Shown piece after piece: positions 48,155 through 58,462 of a stretch of DNA of 64,000 nt (position 1 is its first letter; the number at the start of each line of letters is the position of its first letter). The DNA comes from Macrocystis pyrifera (lineage: Eukaryota; Sar; Phaeophyceae; Laminariales; Laminariaceae): the NCBI GenBank assembly GCA_031763025.1, contig JASSKH010000015.1, positions 806,001 through 870,000 on the forward strand, in the 5' to 3' direction. The notes under the pieces are model-generated. The model had not been told where the DNA came from. It did no database searches and saw nothing but the letters and a program-made list of their open reading frames with translations. The translations under genes were made by a program, and so were the position numbers.

Positions 48155-48680
48155 TGATACAGCATGGTACAGCTTTCCAGACCCTAAGAAGGACCTGCGC
48201 TTGATAGATCTCTGAGACCGGCTCACCTGTTGTCTGACAGTTCGAGCAAGTGCCTTCAAGCAGTAAAGATCGGCGTGGATCGATGCAATGCGGTAGATGC
48301 AAGCAGCCAGCGTGAACAATCAACGAAACACCACGGACACAATGACGGGCACGACGGGCACGGCAGGACCCAAGGGGCTGGGGGTCGATAGGACAGGTAT
48401 CACAGATCACTTGCCTTTGACTTTCTTTCTTCACTTGGTGGTGTTCAGTAAACATCGGGTGGTCTCGAAACCTTGTGACTGTTTTTGTACACAGAACTGA
48501 AGGCGTTCCCACACTGGGGATCCTCCCTGCCCCTATAAGATTCCCAGAGAAGCTAACCAGAGCTTGCTCTCTGCCCATCGAATAGACCCGATGCGTGACA
48601 CTGATCAGAACAGCTGTCTCGCGCCGTATTATCCTCCTCGAAGCACTGTGGCGCTGCAACAGCTCCCCGGCGCTGTAACA
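48155..48680 (-). repeat. 5' LTR of the 44,968-48,680 element
   Basis: The 526-bp repeat starts TGTTACAGCG and ends CTGTATCA on the minus strand. A short internal duplication of agctgttgcagcg type near its start is shared with the copy at 58,463. It contains caacaggtgagcc, a consensus-like splice donor. Confidence 0.88.
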
Positions 48681-48855
48681 ATAGACCATCACGGAAAGTA
48701 TGGGCGTGTGCTGTCAATATATGTACGACTCTCTTAGTCAGCCCAACCTAATCGACTGTCAGTACTTCCGTTGTCATATATCACATGTACTGCTGTTGAA
48801 GAATATCTCGCTGCTGGTATCGAAACAGCAGGGAGTGCTTTTGAATCTCGTTGCG
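48681..48855 (+). mobile_element. Resumed non-coding LTR-element body after insertion
   Basis: Sequence from gtgtgctgtcaatat to aaacagcagggag matches the reverse complement of 51,530-51,705, which lies directly next to the match for 44,900-44,960. So 43,505-44,967 and 48,681-48,855 were one piece before the Ty3/gypsy insertion. Confidence 0.8.
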
Positions 48856-49369
48856 GGATAGATGGTGCTACGGGTGAAGCTGTACGTAGTTATTGAGGAG
48901 CCTACCATGCCACGAACACTTGTCTACCACCGCCTCTAGGGGCCTCACCTCGGGAATTGCACAGAAGAGCCGATTCTCCGTCTCTACAATGCTATCATTA
49001 GTCTATATATACACTAGGCACGGTGCTCAAAAAGATAAAAAGATAGTACTCACGACCTGCATTTCGGTACACGCTTAATATAAATATTTTAAATAGTGCA
49101 TGTAATTTGGAAGAAATACAGGAACCATACTGCTGCTGTGCGCTGTACCTGCAGTTTTTAGTTACTTATTTCCCGAACAGGGTGGATTTTTTCGATACAC
49201 GGGGTTGGTTGATACCACACCACAAACGTACCGGGGGGGGTGGCTCGCAGTATGCGTTTTAAACGTATGTACATAGAGGACGCATACAATATATCCATAA
49301 CTGAAACTGTAGGGCAAGATCCCGAGGGACCTTCGAGCCTGTCTCTCTTCACATCTCGACAATCATGTC
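48856..49369. other. Anonymous sequence
   Basis: No gene and no clear repeat. Confidence 0.4.
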
Positions 49370-50250
49370 GACTCGTTGAAACAGCACCTACACAACATGT
49401 GCAGTGTATTCTTCAAACCAAACCGATCTTGAAGCCTCTCGACATCCACCAATCATGTAGTGTTTCTTCGTACGCGTTTATGGTTGTTCATACCTTGTAC
49501 TATCTCTTCGTAATGATGTATGTACGATACAGATATGTTGTTGGTTTCCATCCCGTTTGCTATCTTCGCCCTTTTTTCTCTATATCCCTCCTTCGTATAA
49601 ACATCCGGGGTCACAGAGCAAGCTCTATATTCCCCTCCCCGCTGCGGCCTGTGCCTTGGGTTTTGTTTGCGAAAATACTTCAGTCCTTCGTTGCGCCTAC
49701 CCTCGTTAGACGATCTCAGCAGTTGATTCCTTTCATTTTTATTGTATATATTGCATAAATACCCGCCTCACCCATCTTGAGATTCGAGCTCCATGGTCAA
49801 CTCTAAAGACAGAAGCGATACACTAGACCACGCGGGCCTTTAAATTAAAGGAATAGTCCAACCATGATCAAAATCAACGAAACCCTTTCAAAGCACGACC
49901 CAGATCGGGTATAAGTAGTTTGAAGGTCAAACCCTAATAAATATAATTACATAGACTGAAAACTACAAGAGTATCGTAGCTCATGCACAGCAGTGATTAT
50001 ATTCTCATTACTTACTTCCGTGCCGTAGTGGACAGAACTATACGGGGTATCTGCCAAGAGTAAACTGAGACTGTGTGATACAGCTCGGCATGCTGAAGAT
50101 ACTGTATATTATAGTATATGAATGAAGAGAACAAACTTTGCAGTCAGCATGAATAACGTGCGATCGTACGGATGTAGAACCCTTTGTATAGTACTACTGT
50201 ATGTCTACTGTATGGAGACCCCACAGATAACATGATATTCGTGAGACCAT
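49370..50250 (-). repeat. Dispersed repeat family A, copy 3 (inverted)
   Basis: The reverse complement aligns with 24,700-25,660 over nearly 1 kb: gtggggtctcc end at 50,225, acatccgtacgatcgcac, gataccccgtata, gcccgcgtggtc, and aagaatacactgc near 49,405. The long T run of copy 1 is absent. The frame at 49,240-49,758 is a by-product of this repeat. Confidence 0.85.
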
Positions 50251-51529
50251 GAACAAAACCTTTCAAGAAGAACAAGAGTTCCAGGTCATAGAAAGAAGCG
50301 ACCGAAAGAGGAGACACGAGCTCAAAAGAGGAGAGGAGTCAGATATATATGGGCGGACTCTTCATGTTATCTCATATCAATTTCTCACGATCGTAGTGGT
50401 TGTGTAATATCGATTCACATCTTATCGGTGAAGAATCGATATATTTTGTGACTCCTATGGCAAATTGGCTTCTGCTATATCTTGCATCAAAGAACAGGCT
50501 GACACTGTCGCGCAGACTTATTTCAGGGCGATCGGTACGACTACCTATAATCGGTTTGGGCACATCTCTCTCTTCGGCGCAGTCGTACGGTAGACAGCGT
50601 CATCGTCAAGCAAAAATCGATTTTGGACAGTTACATTGCGATGATACGAAAGGCTCAGTACCACTCCCACCCACCCCCCGCACGTGTCGCTGGTGGTGGT
50701 GGTGGTGGTGGTGCTACTGCTGCTGATACCTCTACTGTTATGTTTGCTATCTGCCTGACCCGAGGCGTACGATCTGAAACAACGGCCAGTCCCGTTTGTC
50801 GGGTACATGCACAAGCGTATGTCAAGCTTTTACAGAACGGAGATATCATGCGGTATCATACAGAATCAGGCCCATCAAACGTTGGACTTCCGTGCGCTAG
50901 CTATTATAAAAGAGCGGCGCACGTCTTGAGATATACTACTACCCTCCCTGTGCTGTGGCTTCGGCCTTGGCTACTGTAGCTGCAGTCACTTACGAGTTAC
51001 GACTACTATTGCTGCTGTTTTCGCTGCTTGTGGCTACAACGATGGCTGCTGCTGCTGCTGCTGCTTGTTGCTGCGATCAAATTATTCTCAACTATTTTCT
51101 CTTATTTATACGATAGATATTCCAGACAAAGACGGAGAAACCTCAATCCACTCCCTCACAACGAAATCGTGAAAAGCGCCTCCAAGCAATCCCGTTCACG
51201 AAGAATGTGCTTTAGAGAGCGAGGACAAGCACTCGCGCGAATCATAGCGACCGAGCTAAGGCAGAGCGCACCATTGCAATTATGTTACCGCAATAGCGCG
51301 CGATTCTTAACCATGAGGTATGTTTGACGCGCGACATAGCGAACCGAGCTAAGGGCAGAGCGCACCATTGCATTATGTTACGAGCAATAGCGCGCGATTC
51401 TTATCATGTGGTATCATGTTCCTCTGTTCCTAAATATTCGTTTTGCTGTGCCGTATCGTATAATATAGTGTGATGTGATATAATACAAGATCCGATCGGC
51501 TATATTGGAGGATATCTTGTTCTTCTTGA
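50251..51529. other. Anonymous sequence with microsatellites
   Basis: No supported gene. A (TGG)n tract lies at about 50,692-50,712 and a (CTG)n tract at about 51,044-51,066. The open frames over them give poly-amino-acid tracts only. Confidence 0.45.
51244..51417. repeat. Tandem duplication, about 93-bp period x2
   Basis: Two blocks start near 51,244 and 51,337 and share gagcta.ggcagagcgca, ccattgca, gcaatagcgcgcgattctta and a gtggtat-like end. Differences are mostly single-base indels. Confidence 0.85.
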
Positions 51530-53211
51530 CAGGCCAAGATGCAAACGCAATCCCTGCTGTTTCGATACCAGCAGCGAGATATTCTTCAACAGCAGTCCAT
51601 GTGACATATGACAACGAAAATACTGACAGCCGATCGGGTTGGGCTGACTAATAGAGTCGTGTACACATATTGACATCCCACCCAAAACTTCCCAGATAGT
51701 CTATATGAGTACAGCAGAAGCATCAATTTTCTAATCAGATTTCATGCCTTCCAAACACTCCGGGCAGCTTGTCCCTGATATGTGCCATGTCCTTTGCTTG
51801 CTACCGGTATCTCGTTGGGTTCATGTATAATACTTGCTCTTACATCGGTGGTCCAGCATACGGCATGTGCTGCGCGAGTTTTCTAGCGTTGATGTGTGAC
51901 TTGAATTTTGAAGTCAATCAGGGCGACACATCCTACCCCCCCCCCCCCATTTTGTTTGCGCTCGAGTAATACCGTACAGCAAGAAAAATATCAGGAATTT
52001 TGACTGTGGAGACGACATCAGAACAAAGAGAACAATCAAGCCCACGGGTTGTGTTTCACCCGCTCCATACCTGTTGGCCTGGTACTAGTCAGGCTGGGTT
52101 GCATCGTATAATTGACATCTAGCCCGAATCCTCCGGACACAGCGAGCCGCACCTTCCTCCGTTGTGTGCAGGCTCATCATCGCCCAGCTGAAAAAAAAAA
52201 TCCCATACGTGTTACCCGTGCCCCACAAGGTCTTGCGTAGCCGATCTTCATCTGCTCCGATTTTTCTTGTCCTTTCCTCTTATGCTTAGCTTCAGTCCTT
52301 CAGGAACTGTACCTGGTACTCGAGCGCAACACTCTGTTAGTATACAGCAAAAACAACGGTACGACCGGAGACATCGAAAAGGGTCAAACGTGCATCGGAC
52401 TTTCCATTTGGTGTGCATAATACGACGGTTGGTCTATAATTGATGTGTTCTAAGCATCGCGGCAAGAATACTACTCTGAATAGTCACCAAAACATTCGTG
52501 GTTTTCTTGAAAGTTCTATGTTTGCCAGCCGACAATGCACAGAGTGTTGTCGAGAGGTTTATTGTTTTATAGGGTTACGTATGCTCAAACGGCGTAAGGC
52601 TCAACATTGTTAGTTTCCGGTATCACGTAACCAGGCAAACGGTACACGAGAGCAGGCGTGTATTTGTACGTACGGCACCTTTGGCTTGTATCGATACCTG
52701 TCGGTTGCATTTGGTTTTGAAGACAATACGTAGTCAATAGCATGCAGTCATTTATTAACGAACATGCATGTGTGTGCAATCATGAACAAGGAGCGAACAG
52801 ACGAGCACGAGCAACAAGCAAACGGAGCACGAACAACCAGTATGCCTGTCTGCATTGACCAGATAAGTATCTGGAAAGCCTTACGAAACAAAGAAGCAGA
52901 GCACCATTGGCAGCGTGAATATATAGCAACATATTGCACGTAGACCATCATACAAGGCAGGCAACAACGAAAACATGTGGATGTACGCATATACCAAGCA
53001 TGCAATGAAGTATTTTGCAAGATCAAACGTGGGATTATACAAAGAACACGATGACACTATTTCACAGTTTTGCAAACACTCCGATTTCCTGCACACGTTT
53101 TGCGAACACTCCGATCTCCTGCACACGTTTTGCGAACACTCCGATCTCCTGCACACGTTTTGCGAACACTCCGATCTCCAGCAATGCACTTCGATCTCCC
53201 TGGGTTCAGCA
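51530..53211 (-). mobile_element. Non-coding LTR-element internal region (inverted copy)
   Basis: On the minus strand this starts with a TGCTGAACCC primer-binding word (53,211) and matches 43,505-44,967 plus 48,681-48,855 without interruption, so it is the empty-site version of that locus. A C run at 51,946-51,958 is the counterpart of the G run at 44,719. The open frame on the minus strand at 53,282-52,881 spans LTR end, 30-bp tandem and leader, and is not kept in other copies. Confidence 0.82.
53072..53188 (-). repeat. Tandem repeat in the leader, 30-bp unit x4
   Basis: Units begin at 53,072, 53,102, 53,132 and 53,162 with the word gaacactccgatctcctg. The partner leader at 43,530-43,590 has about two units and the leader at 59,030-59,080 has diverged ones. 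There are no unique spacers, so it is not a CRISPR-like array. Confidence 0.9.
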
Positions 53212-53798
53212 CGATACAGCAGGGTACAGCTCTCAGACCCTAAAAAGGACCTGCGCTCGTTAGATCTCTGAGGCCGACTCACCTGTTATTTGAGAGTTCG
53301 AGGAAGTGCCTTCAAGCAGTAATGATGGGGTCACACAGAACGTGGATCGATGCAATGCGGTAGATGCAAGCAGCCAGAGTGCACAATCAACGAAGCACCA
53401 CAGACACGATGACGGGCGCGACGGGCGCGGCAGGGCCCAAGGGGCTGGGGGTCGATAGGACAGGTATCACAGATCACTTGGTTTTGACTTTCTTTGCTTC
53501 ACTTGGTGGTGATTTTGAGTAAACACCGGGCGGTCCCGGAACCTCGTTACTGGCTCTGTACGCGAGACCGAAGGCGTTCCCACACTGGGGATCCTCCCTG
53601 CCCCCATAAGATCTGCCCAGATGATGCTAACCAAAGCTTGCCCTCTGCCTATCGAATAGACCCGACACGTTATCGAATAGACCCGACACGTGACCCTGAT
53701 CAGGACGGTGGTCTCGCGCCGTATTATCCTCGCCATAGCGCTGGTCACGATAGTCGCAGCGCTATGAACCTCCCAACCTGGCGCCACTCGCTGTAACA
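53212..53798 (-). mobile_element. LTR of family C (5' LTR of the inverted non-coding copy)
   Basis: On the minus strand it starts TGTTACAGCGAGTGG and ends CTGTATCG. It carries a direct duplication of a 20-bp segment (cgaatagacccgacacg twice, 53,662-53,700). Its U3 start resembles the LTR at 29,734 more than that of the Ty3/gypsy pair. No polypurine tract precedes it. Confidence 0.87.
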
Positions 53799-54576
53799 GA
53801 TCCTACATCGGTGGTCCAGCATATGGCATGCGCTGCGCGAGTTTTCTAGCGTTAGTGTGTGACCTGCGAGTGTTTGCCTAGCGTTGCTGTGTGACTTGCG
53901 AGTTGTCTGCGTTGGTGTGTGATTTGAATTTGAAGTATCAGGGCGACGCAGCCTACCCCCCCATTTGGTTTGGGCTCGAGGAAAATACCGTAAAGCAAGA
54001 AAATTATCCGCATTTTCGACTGTGGATGCAACGTCAAAACAAAGAGAAGAATCAATCCCACGGATTGTGTTTCACCCCCTCCATACCTGTTGGCCTGGTA
54101 CTAACAATCAAGTTGGTCTGCATCGTGTATCTGTCATCAACCCGAGTCCTCCGGACACAAGCAAGCCACACCTCCTTCTTCTGTGCGCAAGCTCATCATC
54201 GTCCAGCTGAAACTATCGCACCCCGTGTAACCCGTGCCCCACAAGGGCTTGCGTCACCGATCTTCATCTGCTCTGGTTTTTCTTGTCCTTCCTCTTATGC
54301 TTGGCTTTCAGTCCTTCAAGTGTTGTGCATGGTACTCGAGCACAACCCTCGATGGTATACAGCACTGACAATGGTACTACTACTGGAGACATCAAAGAGG
54401 GTCAAACGTGCATCGGACTTTGCATTTGGTGTGCCTACTGTAATTACGTCTTGTTGGTGTCTTGCTGGAGAAACACAACTATATTTACGACGATTGGTCT
54501 ATTACTACTGATGTAGTCTAAGCATCGCGGCAAGAATACTAGTCACCAAAATATACGTGGTTTTCTTGAGAGTTCT
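53799..54576 (-). mobile_element. Fragment of the non-coding LTR-element body
   Basis: The reverse complement matches 44,155-44,835 (agaaaaccacg, tcttgccgcgatgctta, ggacgatgatgagctt, ccaccgatgta). The G run of the first copy is short here. On the other side of 54,576 the sequence flips to an LTR fragment in the plus orientation, so this is a nested or rearranged joint. The plus-strand open frame at 53,891-54,511 lies antisense to this body. Confidence 0.75.
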
Positions 54577-54811
54577 AGCCCCTAGGGCCTTGCCTTGCCC
54601 GTCGTGCCCGTCATCGTGTCTTTGGTGCTTCCTTGATTGTTCACTCTGGCTGCTTGCAACTACCGCATTGCATCGATTCACTTTCTGCGTGATCCGATCA
54701 TTACTGCACGAAGGCACTTCCTCGAACTCTCAAACAACAGGTGAGCCGTCCTCAGCGATCTAACGATCGTAGGTCCTTTTTAGGGTCTGAGAGCTGTACC
54801 CTGCTGTATCA
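54577..54811 (+). mobile_element. 5'-truncated LTR of family C
   Basis: It retains the 3' part of the LTR from ccttgcccgtcgtgcccg to the end CTGTATCA, including acaacaggtgagcc. A primer-binding-like word TGGTGAAATCATGG follows. Confidence 0.85.
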
Positions 54812-55665
54812 TGGTGAAATCATGGAGATCGAAGTGCATCGCAGGAGATTGGAGTGTTCGCATAACGTTTGGAGGAAAGAGATGGGAGTGTTTGCAAACC
54901 TGTGAACTGATGTCAATCGTATTCTTGTGTAATCTCCCGTTCGATCTTGAATACTCGTAGTATTTTATTGCATACTAGTACTTGGAACATACATACATCC
55001 ACATGTTTCTGTTGTTGCCTGCCTGGTATGATGATGACACCGTACAATATACTGTTCTGTATTCACGCTGCCAATGGTGGCCTGCCTGTTTGTTTCGTAA
55101 GGCTTTAAAGATATTTGTCGGGTCAATGCATGCAGGCATACTCGTTGCTCGTGCTCCGTTTGCTCGTTGCTCGTGCTCCGTTTGCCCGTTGCTCGTGCTC
55201 GTCTGTTCGCTCGTTGTTCATGATCGCACACACATGCATGTTCGATAATAAAGAACAGCATGCTATTGACCACATACTGTCTTCAAAACCAAATTGAAAC
55301 GACAGGTGTCGATACAAACCAAAGGTGCCGTACGTACTACTACACGTACACGTAGGTATCGATACCAACCAAAGGTGCCGTACGTACTACTACACGTACA
55401 CGTAGGTATCGATACAAACCAAAGGTGCCGTACGTACTACTACACGTATACTCTCGTGTACCGTTTGCCCCCGGTTAGGTGATACCGGAAACTAACAATG
55501 TTGATCCCTACGCATTTTGGGCGTACATAACCGTATAGAACGATTAGCCTCTCGACAACACTGTGCAATGTCCGCTGGAAAAAATATAGAACTTTCGAGA
55601 AAACCACGTGTATTGTGGTGACGAGTATTTCTTGCCGCGATGATTAGGCACCACTGTTGTTTAAT
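54812..55665 (+). mobile_element. Leader region of a family C element
   Basis: It aligns with 43,505-44,230: cattgcag-like and gagatcggagtg words, ctgccaatggtg, ttgctcgtgctccgtttg tandem (55,142-55,205), cacatgcatgttcg, aactaacaatgttga, and agaaaaccacg. It ends near 55,660 within the part that corresponds to 44,230. No coding sequence is attached. Confidence 0.8.
55305..55455 (+). repeat. Tandem expansion in the leader, 50-bp unit x3
   Basis: The word tcgatac.aaccaaaggtg recurs at 55,309, 55,359 and 55,409, followed each time by ccgtacgtactactacacgta. Other leaders (43,980, 52,690, 59,478) have a single unit, so the expansion is private to this copy. Confidence 0.92.
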
Positions 55666-56084
55666 TTAATCTCGCCGCATTTTTTTTACAGGCCAATAAA
55701 ATATTATCAAACTTGTACAAACCCAAGACGAAACGAGCCGGGACGGACAAGGAGACACATCAGCTGGTGACCTGACGGCAGTGGGCACTATCCTGTTCGA
55801 GAACGACAATTCTCTGTTGATCAGGTGAGTCAGTACACGACGACGTCTTCGGCAAGTTTTTTCGTCAAGTTCTGCCATAAACATCACCGACCAAACATTC
55901 GGGTGTGGGGATGTGCCGGTCTTGTGTGGTACTGGTACGTGTAGTTAGCCCAACCTGTAGCAGATGCTGCAGCCCTGCTTGTCGATCAAGGGTCCTTATG
56001 CGATACTCGAACGCGCCAACAGCATGCTGTTACATCCACGAGCCTTAGCCGCGCTGCCGTGGTTCGCAGTGTGTTCATTGGGCA
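55666..56084. other. Anonymous sequence
   Basis: No supported gene. Confidence 0.4.
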
Positions 56085-56392
56085 TTTTTTTTTTTTTTTT
56101 TCAATCATCAATTTGACTTTCCAGCCTAATTCGTTGGAGGATTTACCCTCAGCAATCTTCTGGACAAGCCGTGGTCACAGGTGTCGTCCCTTCTCCCCCC
56201 CGGTACGTGCCTTTAGTTTTTATCGCGCATAGGTGACAGCATTCCCACTGCTCGTCGATTTTCATCGAATGTACAGCTAACTCACGCTCTCGCGCTTTCC
56301 GCTACTCTATTTTTTGCAAGAAAAAGTCCCTACGAGCATGCACTCGGTGAGACTCAAACTCACGAAATTGCCTACCAAGCCACCAGGGACGC
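56085..56392 (-). mobile_element. tRNA-headed SINE, copy 2 (inverted)
   Basis: On the minus strand the head starts GCGTCCC at 56,392, followed by A box TGGCTTGGTAGG, T-arm GTGAG-TTTGAGT-CTCAC, the CGAG..CTCG hairpin, the body and the A tail (T run 56,085-56,101). Compared with copy 1 it lacks about 22 bp between A box and T-arm, which is where an anticodon arm would lie. Confidence 0.85.
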
Positions 56393-56417
56393 CGCAGTAA
56401 TTCGGATGTTGTAGGTA

Positions 56418-56984
56418 ATGGTACGATCGACGCTTGGCATACCGCGACGAATACTCGTGGCATGTACGTTACACCGTACACTTTGTCCAACAACCTACGA
56501 CTGTTTTTGTACGAGTCACGACCATGGTACCGCTAGCTTATCGCATGACATCCACGTTGGCTACCTTACAGCAGCGCGTATTGTTATGACTCGCCCCTGC
56601 TCTTCCTGCACACACATGTTCGATGTTGATGTTGGTAGTGTATGCATGTGCAATATCGATAAATATCAGCATGAGCATTTTCGGCACTCAGCGCTGCAAA
56701 CATATAGGATACAGTATGCAATAGAATGTTTCGACGAGTATGTACGTATTCGTGCAGGATGCGGGGTACCATCTGCCGCTGTGTGTAAGCCATGTTTGCC
56801 GACACGGCAAGCTCACCCTAAACAACGAGCACTGTACAACAGCAGTGCTAGCACGGACACAGTACAACTTCGAGCATTGCTGGTACTCAGCCCTGCTCTT
56901 CCCACACACACGAAAAAACGAACCTGCAATATCTTCGATCGTTACGTGTACAAATACGTGTATGTCAATGCACTACTGTACTAG
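56418..56984 (+). other. Unassigned 188-codon open frame
   Basis: The translation is rich in Cys, His, Tyr and Arg but shows no regular Cys/His spacing, signal peptide or known domain. It has an ATG start. It overlaps several minus-strand open frames. It could be a small gene or a chance frame; I have no further support. Confidence 0.15.
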
Positions 56985-57659
56985 TATGAGATATATGTGT
57001 TTTGCTTAATTTTAACGTACGTATTGGGTGTTTTTTGCGTATTGAGCATGTGTGCGCGTATGGGGTCGGTTTTGTGCAGTGCAAAACAGCGAGTGAGACC
57101 AGAAAATGTATATATACAGGAAAAAACAACACATTGTGTTGACCATACAGCAAGTCGTAAGTTGGTGTTGTTGACTGCACCATGTGGTCTCATCGAATTT
57201 AATTATTACTTTTTTTCGTGTACGTATAATCTTTTCCCGATTACTTCAAATTTTGTTGTCATTATTTTGTGCTGAGTTTTTTTTTTTTTTTCGGATTTCA
57301 TGATTTTGCTTCGTTGTTGTCGTTTTTCATTTTGTGGTCTGTTTCTCGATTCGATTTCGATTTTTGTTTTGGGCTGTCAAATACTACAGCCGTAACAAAA
57401 AACACGGCGCTTTGACCTGGTACGTTTCCTTACCTCAGTACATTGTGACGCGTACATTCGACAATCGGGGGACGTTGTGAACGTTTACGTTGGGCAATAA
57501 TCTACCATGAGATTTGTGGCTCAAGGTGTTTTTACCTATGGTTCACCAGAGTACGCTCTCAAGGTACTCCAGTGGCCACCTGTGCCCCTGACGGTTATGC
57601 TTGTCTTGGAGAGTGCGGTGGCCAGCTTTACGGCCTTTGTGGCGAGGTGGAGGAACTAG
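56985..57659. other. Anonymous sequence with T-rich tracts
   Basis: T runs lie near 57,278-57,290. No gene supported. Confidence 0.4.
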
Positions 57660-58440
57660 ATGGTGACAATCCAATGCACCGCACGTTGTCACGCGTGTGC
57701 TGCTGCCAAGTCCTCCACGAAGGATGCCGTGAAAGCCCCGGCGGGTAAGCGTAAAAGTACAGACAAGGAGGGCCGTTGGGCGGGACCGCGGAAGAGCGCG
57801 AAACATGGTTCAGGAAAACAGATAAAAGCACGTTTCGCGCGCCGCTTCCTCTGGACCAAAAGCTTGAGGTCCTGCAACTGCTTGATCAGGCAGTTACTCA
57901 CAACACGATATCAGGCCGTTCCAAGGGTGGGTTGCGTACGGTTTCCCGTGTCGAGGAGGACAGGAGGAAGGTCTTGGAGAAGAAGGTCGCCTCAGCTGCA
58001 AGCAAATGCGGCTCCAAGACCAGTTGTAGTGGGGACTTTCCCACGTTGCGTCAATTTCACGTAGTACGTAGCATCATCCTGGGAGAGTGCGTAGATGAGG
58101 ACGTCATGGAAGCGTCTCAGGTTTGGACGACAGTGGAGCGCCAGGAGGATGTCATCGAAGCTATGCGGTTGGATGCGGTGGACAAAATGACGGAGCAGTT
58201 GGAAGACACTAGCGTTGGGGTCGTGGACTCCACTAGTGACGAAAAGGAGGACGGCGACGATGAGATGAGGGGGTGCGGGGGCACCGTGCCGCCGCCTCAT
58301 GCTGAAATATCCTCGAGCTTTGGCCTCCTGGAAAGGGCAGTGGAGAAGGGCGTCAATGTCAACGCCGCCTTCCACCTGCAGAAGGCCATGATGGCGTTCA
58401 TCAAGCCAGTGCGGCAGGCGGATATACGATTTTTTTAATA
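57660..58440 (+). pseudogene. pogo/Tigger-like transposase remnant (CENP-B-type helix-turn-helix)
   Basis: A basic stretch (57,690-57,775, KAPAGKRKSTDKEGR) precedes, in another frame, 57,776-58,438. That frame begins at a TTG codon, so its start is not real. It contains PLDQKLEVLQLLDQA followed by GLRTVSRVEEDRRKVLEK, which has the pattern of the first CENP-B helix-turn-helix of pogo/Tigger transposases, then a GDFPTL word common after it. The rest is acidic and ends QADIRFF before a T run. The DDE catalytic region is absent, so this is a deletion derivative or only the DNA-binding part. It ends directly at a polypurine tract and LTR. Confidence 0.5.
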
Positions 58441-58445
58441 GACCC

Positions 58446-58462
58446 AAGGAGGGGACAGGGGG
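58446..58462 (+). promoter_or_regulatory. Polypurine-tract-like run before the LTR at 58,463
   Basis: The run aaggaggggacaggggg ends where LTR homology starts and shares the gacagggggg core with the tracts at 29,722 and 45,508. A polypurine tract is expected upstream of a 3' LTR, yet this LTR is followed by a primer-binding site, as for a 5' LTR. It may therefore have served two elements. Confidence 0.55.

Larger units (their letters stand above)
44968..48680 (-). mobile_element. Internally deleted Ty3/gypsy LTR retrotransposon with paired LTRs
   Basis: In element orientation: 5' LTR (48,680-48,155), primer-binding site (48,154-48,135), pol remainder (about 48,118-45,610), polypurine tract (45,519-45,508), 3' LTR (45,507-44,968). 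Integrase last before the 3' LTR is the Ty3/gypsy order. Gag, protease and reverse transcriptase are absent, because open sequence of the region upstream of integrase begins almost directly after the primer-binding site. The element sits in a copy of the family's own non-coding derivative, whose sequence continues on the far side (48,681 onwards). The expected 5-bp target duplication is not recognisable (flanks tcaag and ataga), so it is either eroded or was never formed. Confidence 0.88.

Noticed and set aside
44963-48685. Five-bp target-site duplication around the Ty3/gypsy element
   Set aside because: The flanks read tcaag and ataga; they do not match well enough to claim a duplication.
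48135-48692. Long minus-strand frame with counterparts at 45,091-45,582, 53,467-53,787 and 29,700-29,996
   Set aside because: The repeated peptide (RRET.VLI.VT and GAGRI..VGTPSV) is the translation of the LTR itself. LTRs are not expected to code here, and the frame is broken in several copies.
53072-53188. Regular 30-bp repeats that could suggest a CRISPR array
   Set aside because: The units are head-to-tail without unique spacers, and the context is a retroelement leader in a eukaryote.
53891-54511. 206-codon plus-strand open frame
   Set aside because: It is antisense to the non-coding LTR-element body, and the matching stretches at 44 kb and 52 kb are not open in this frame.
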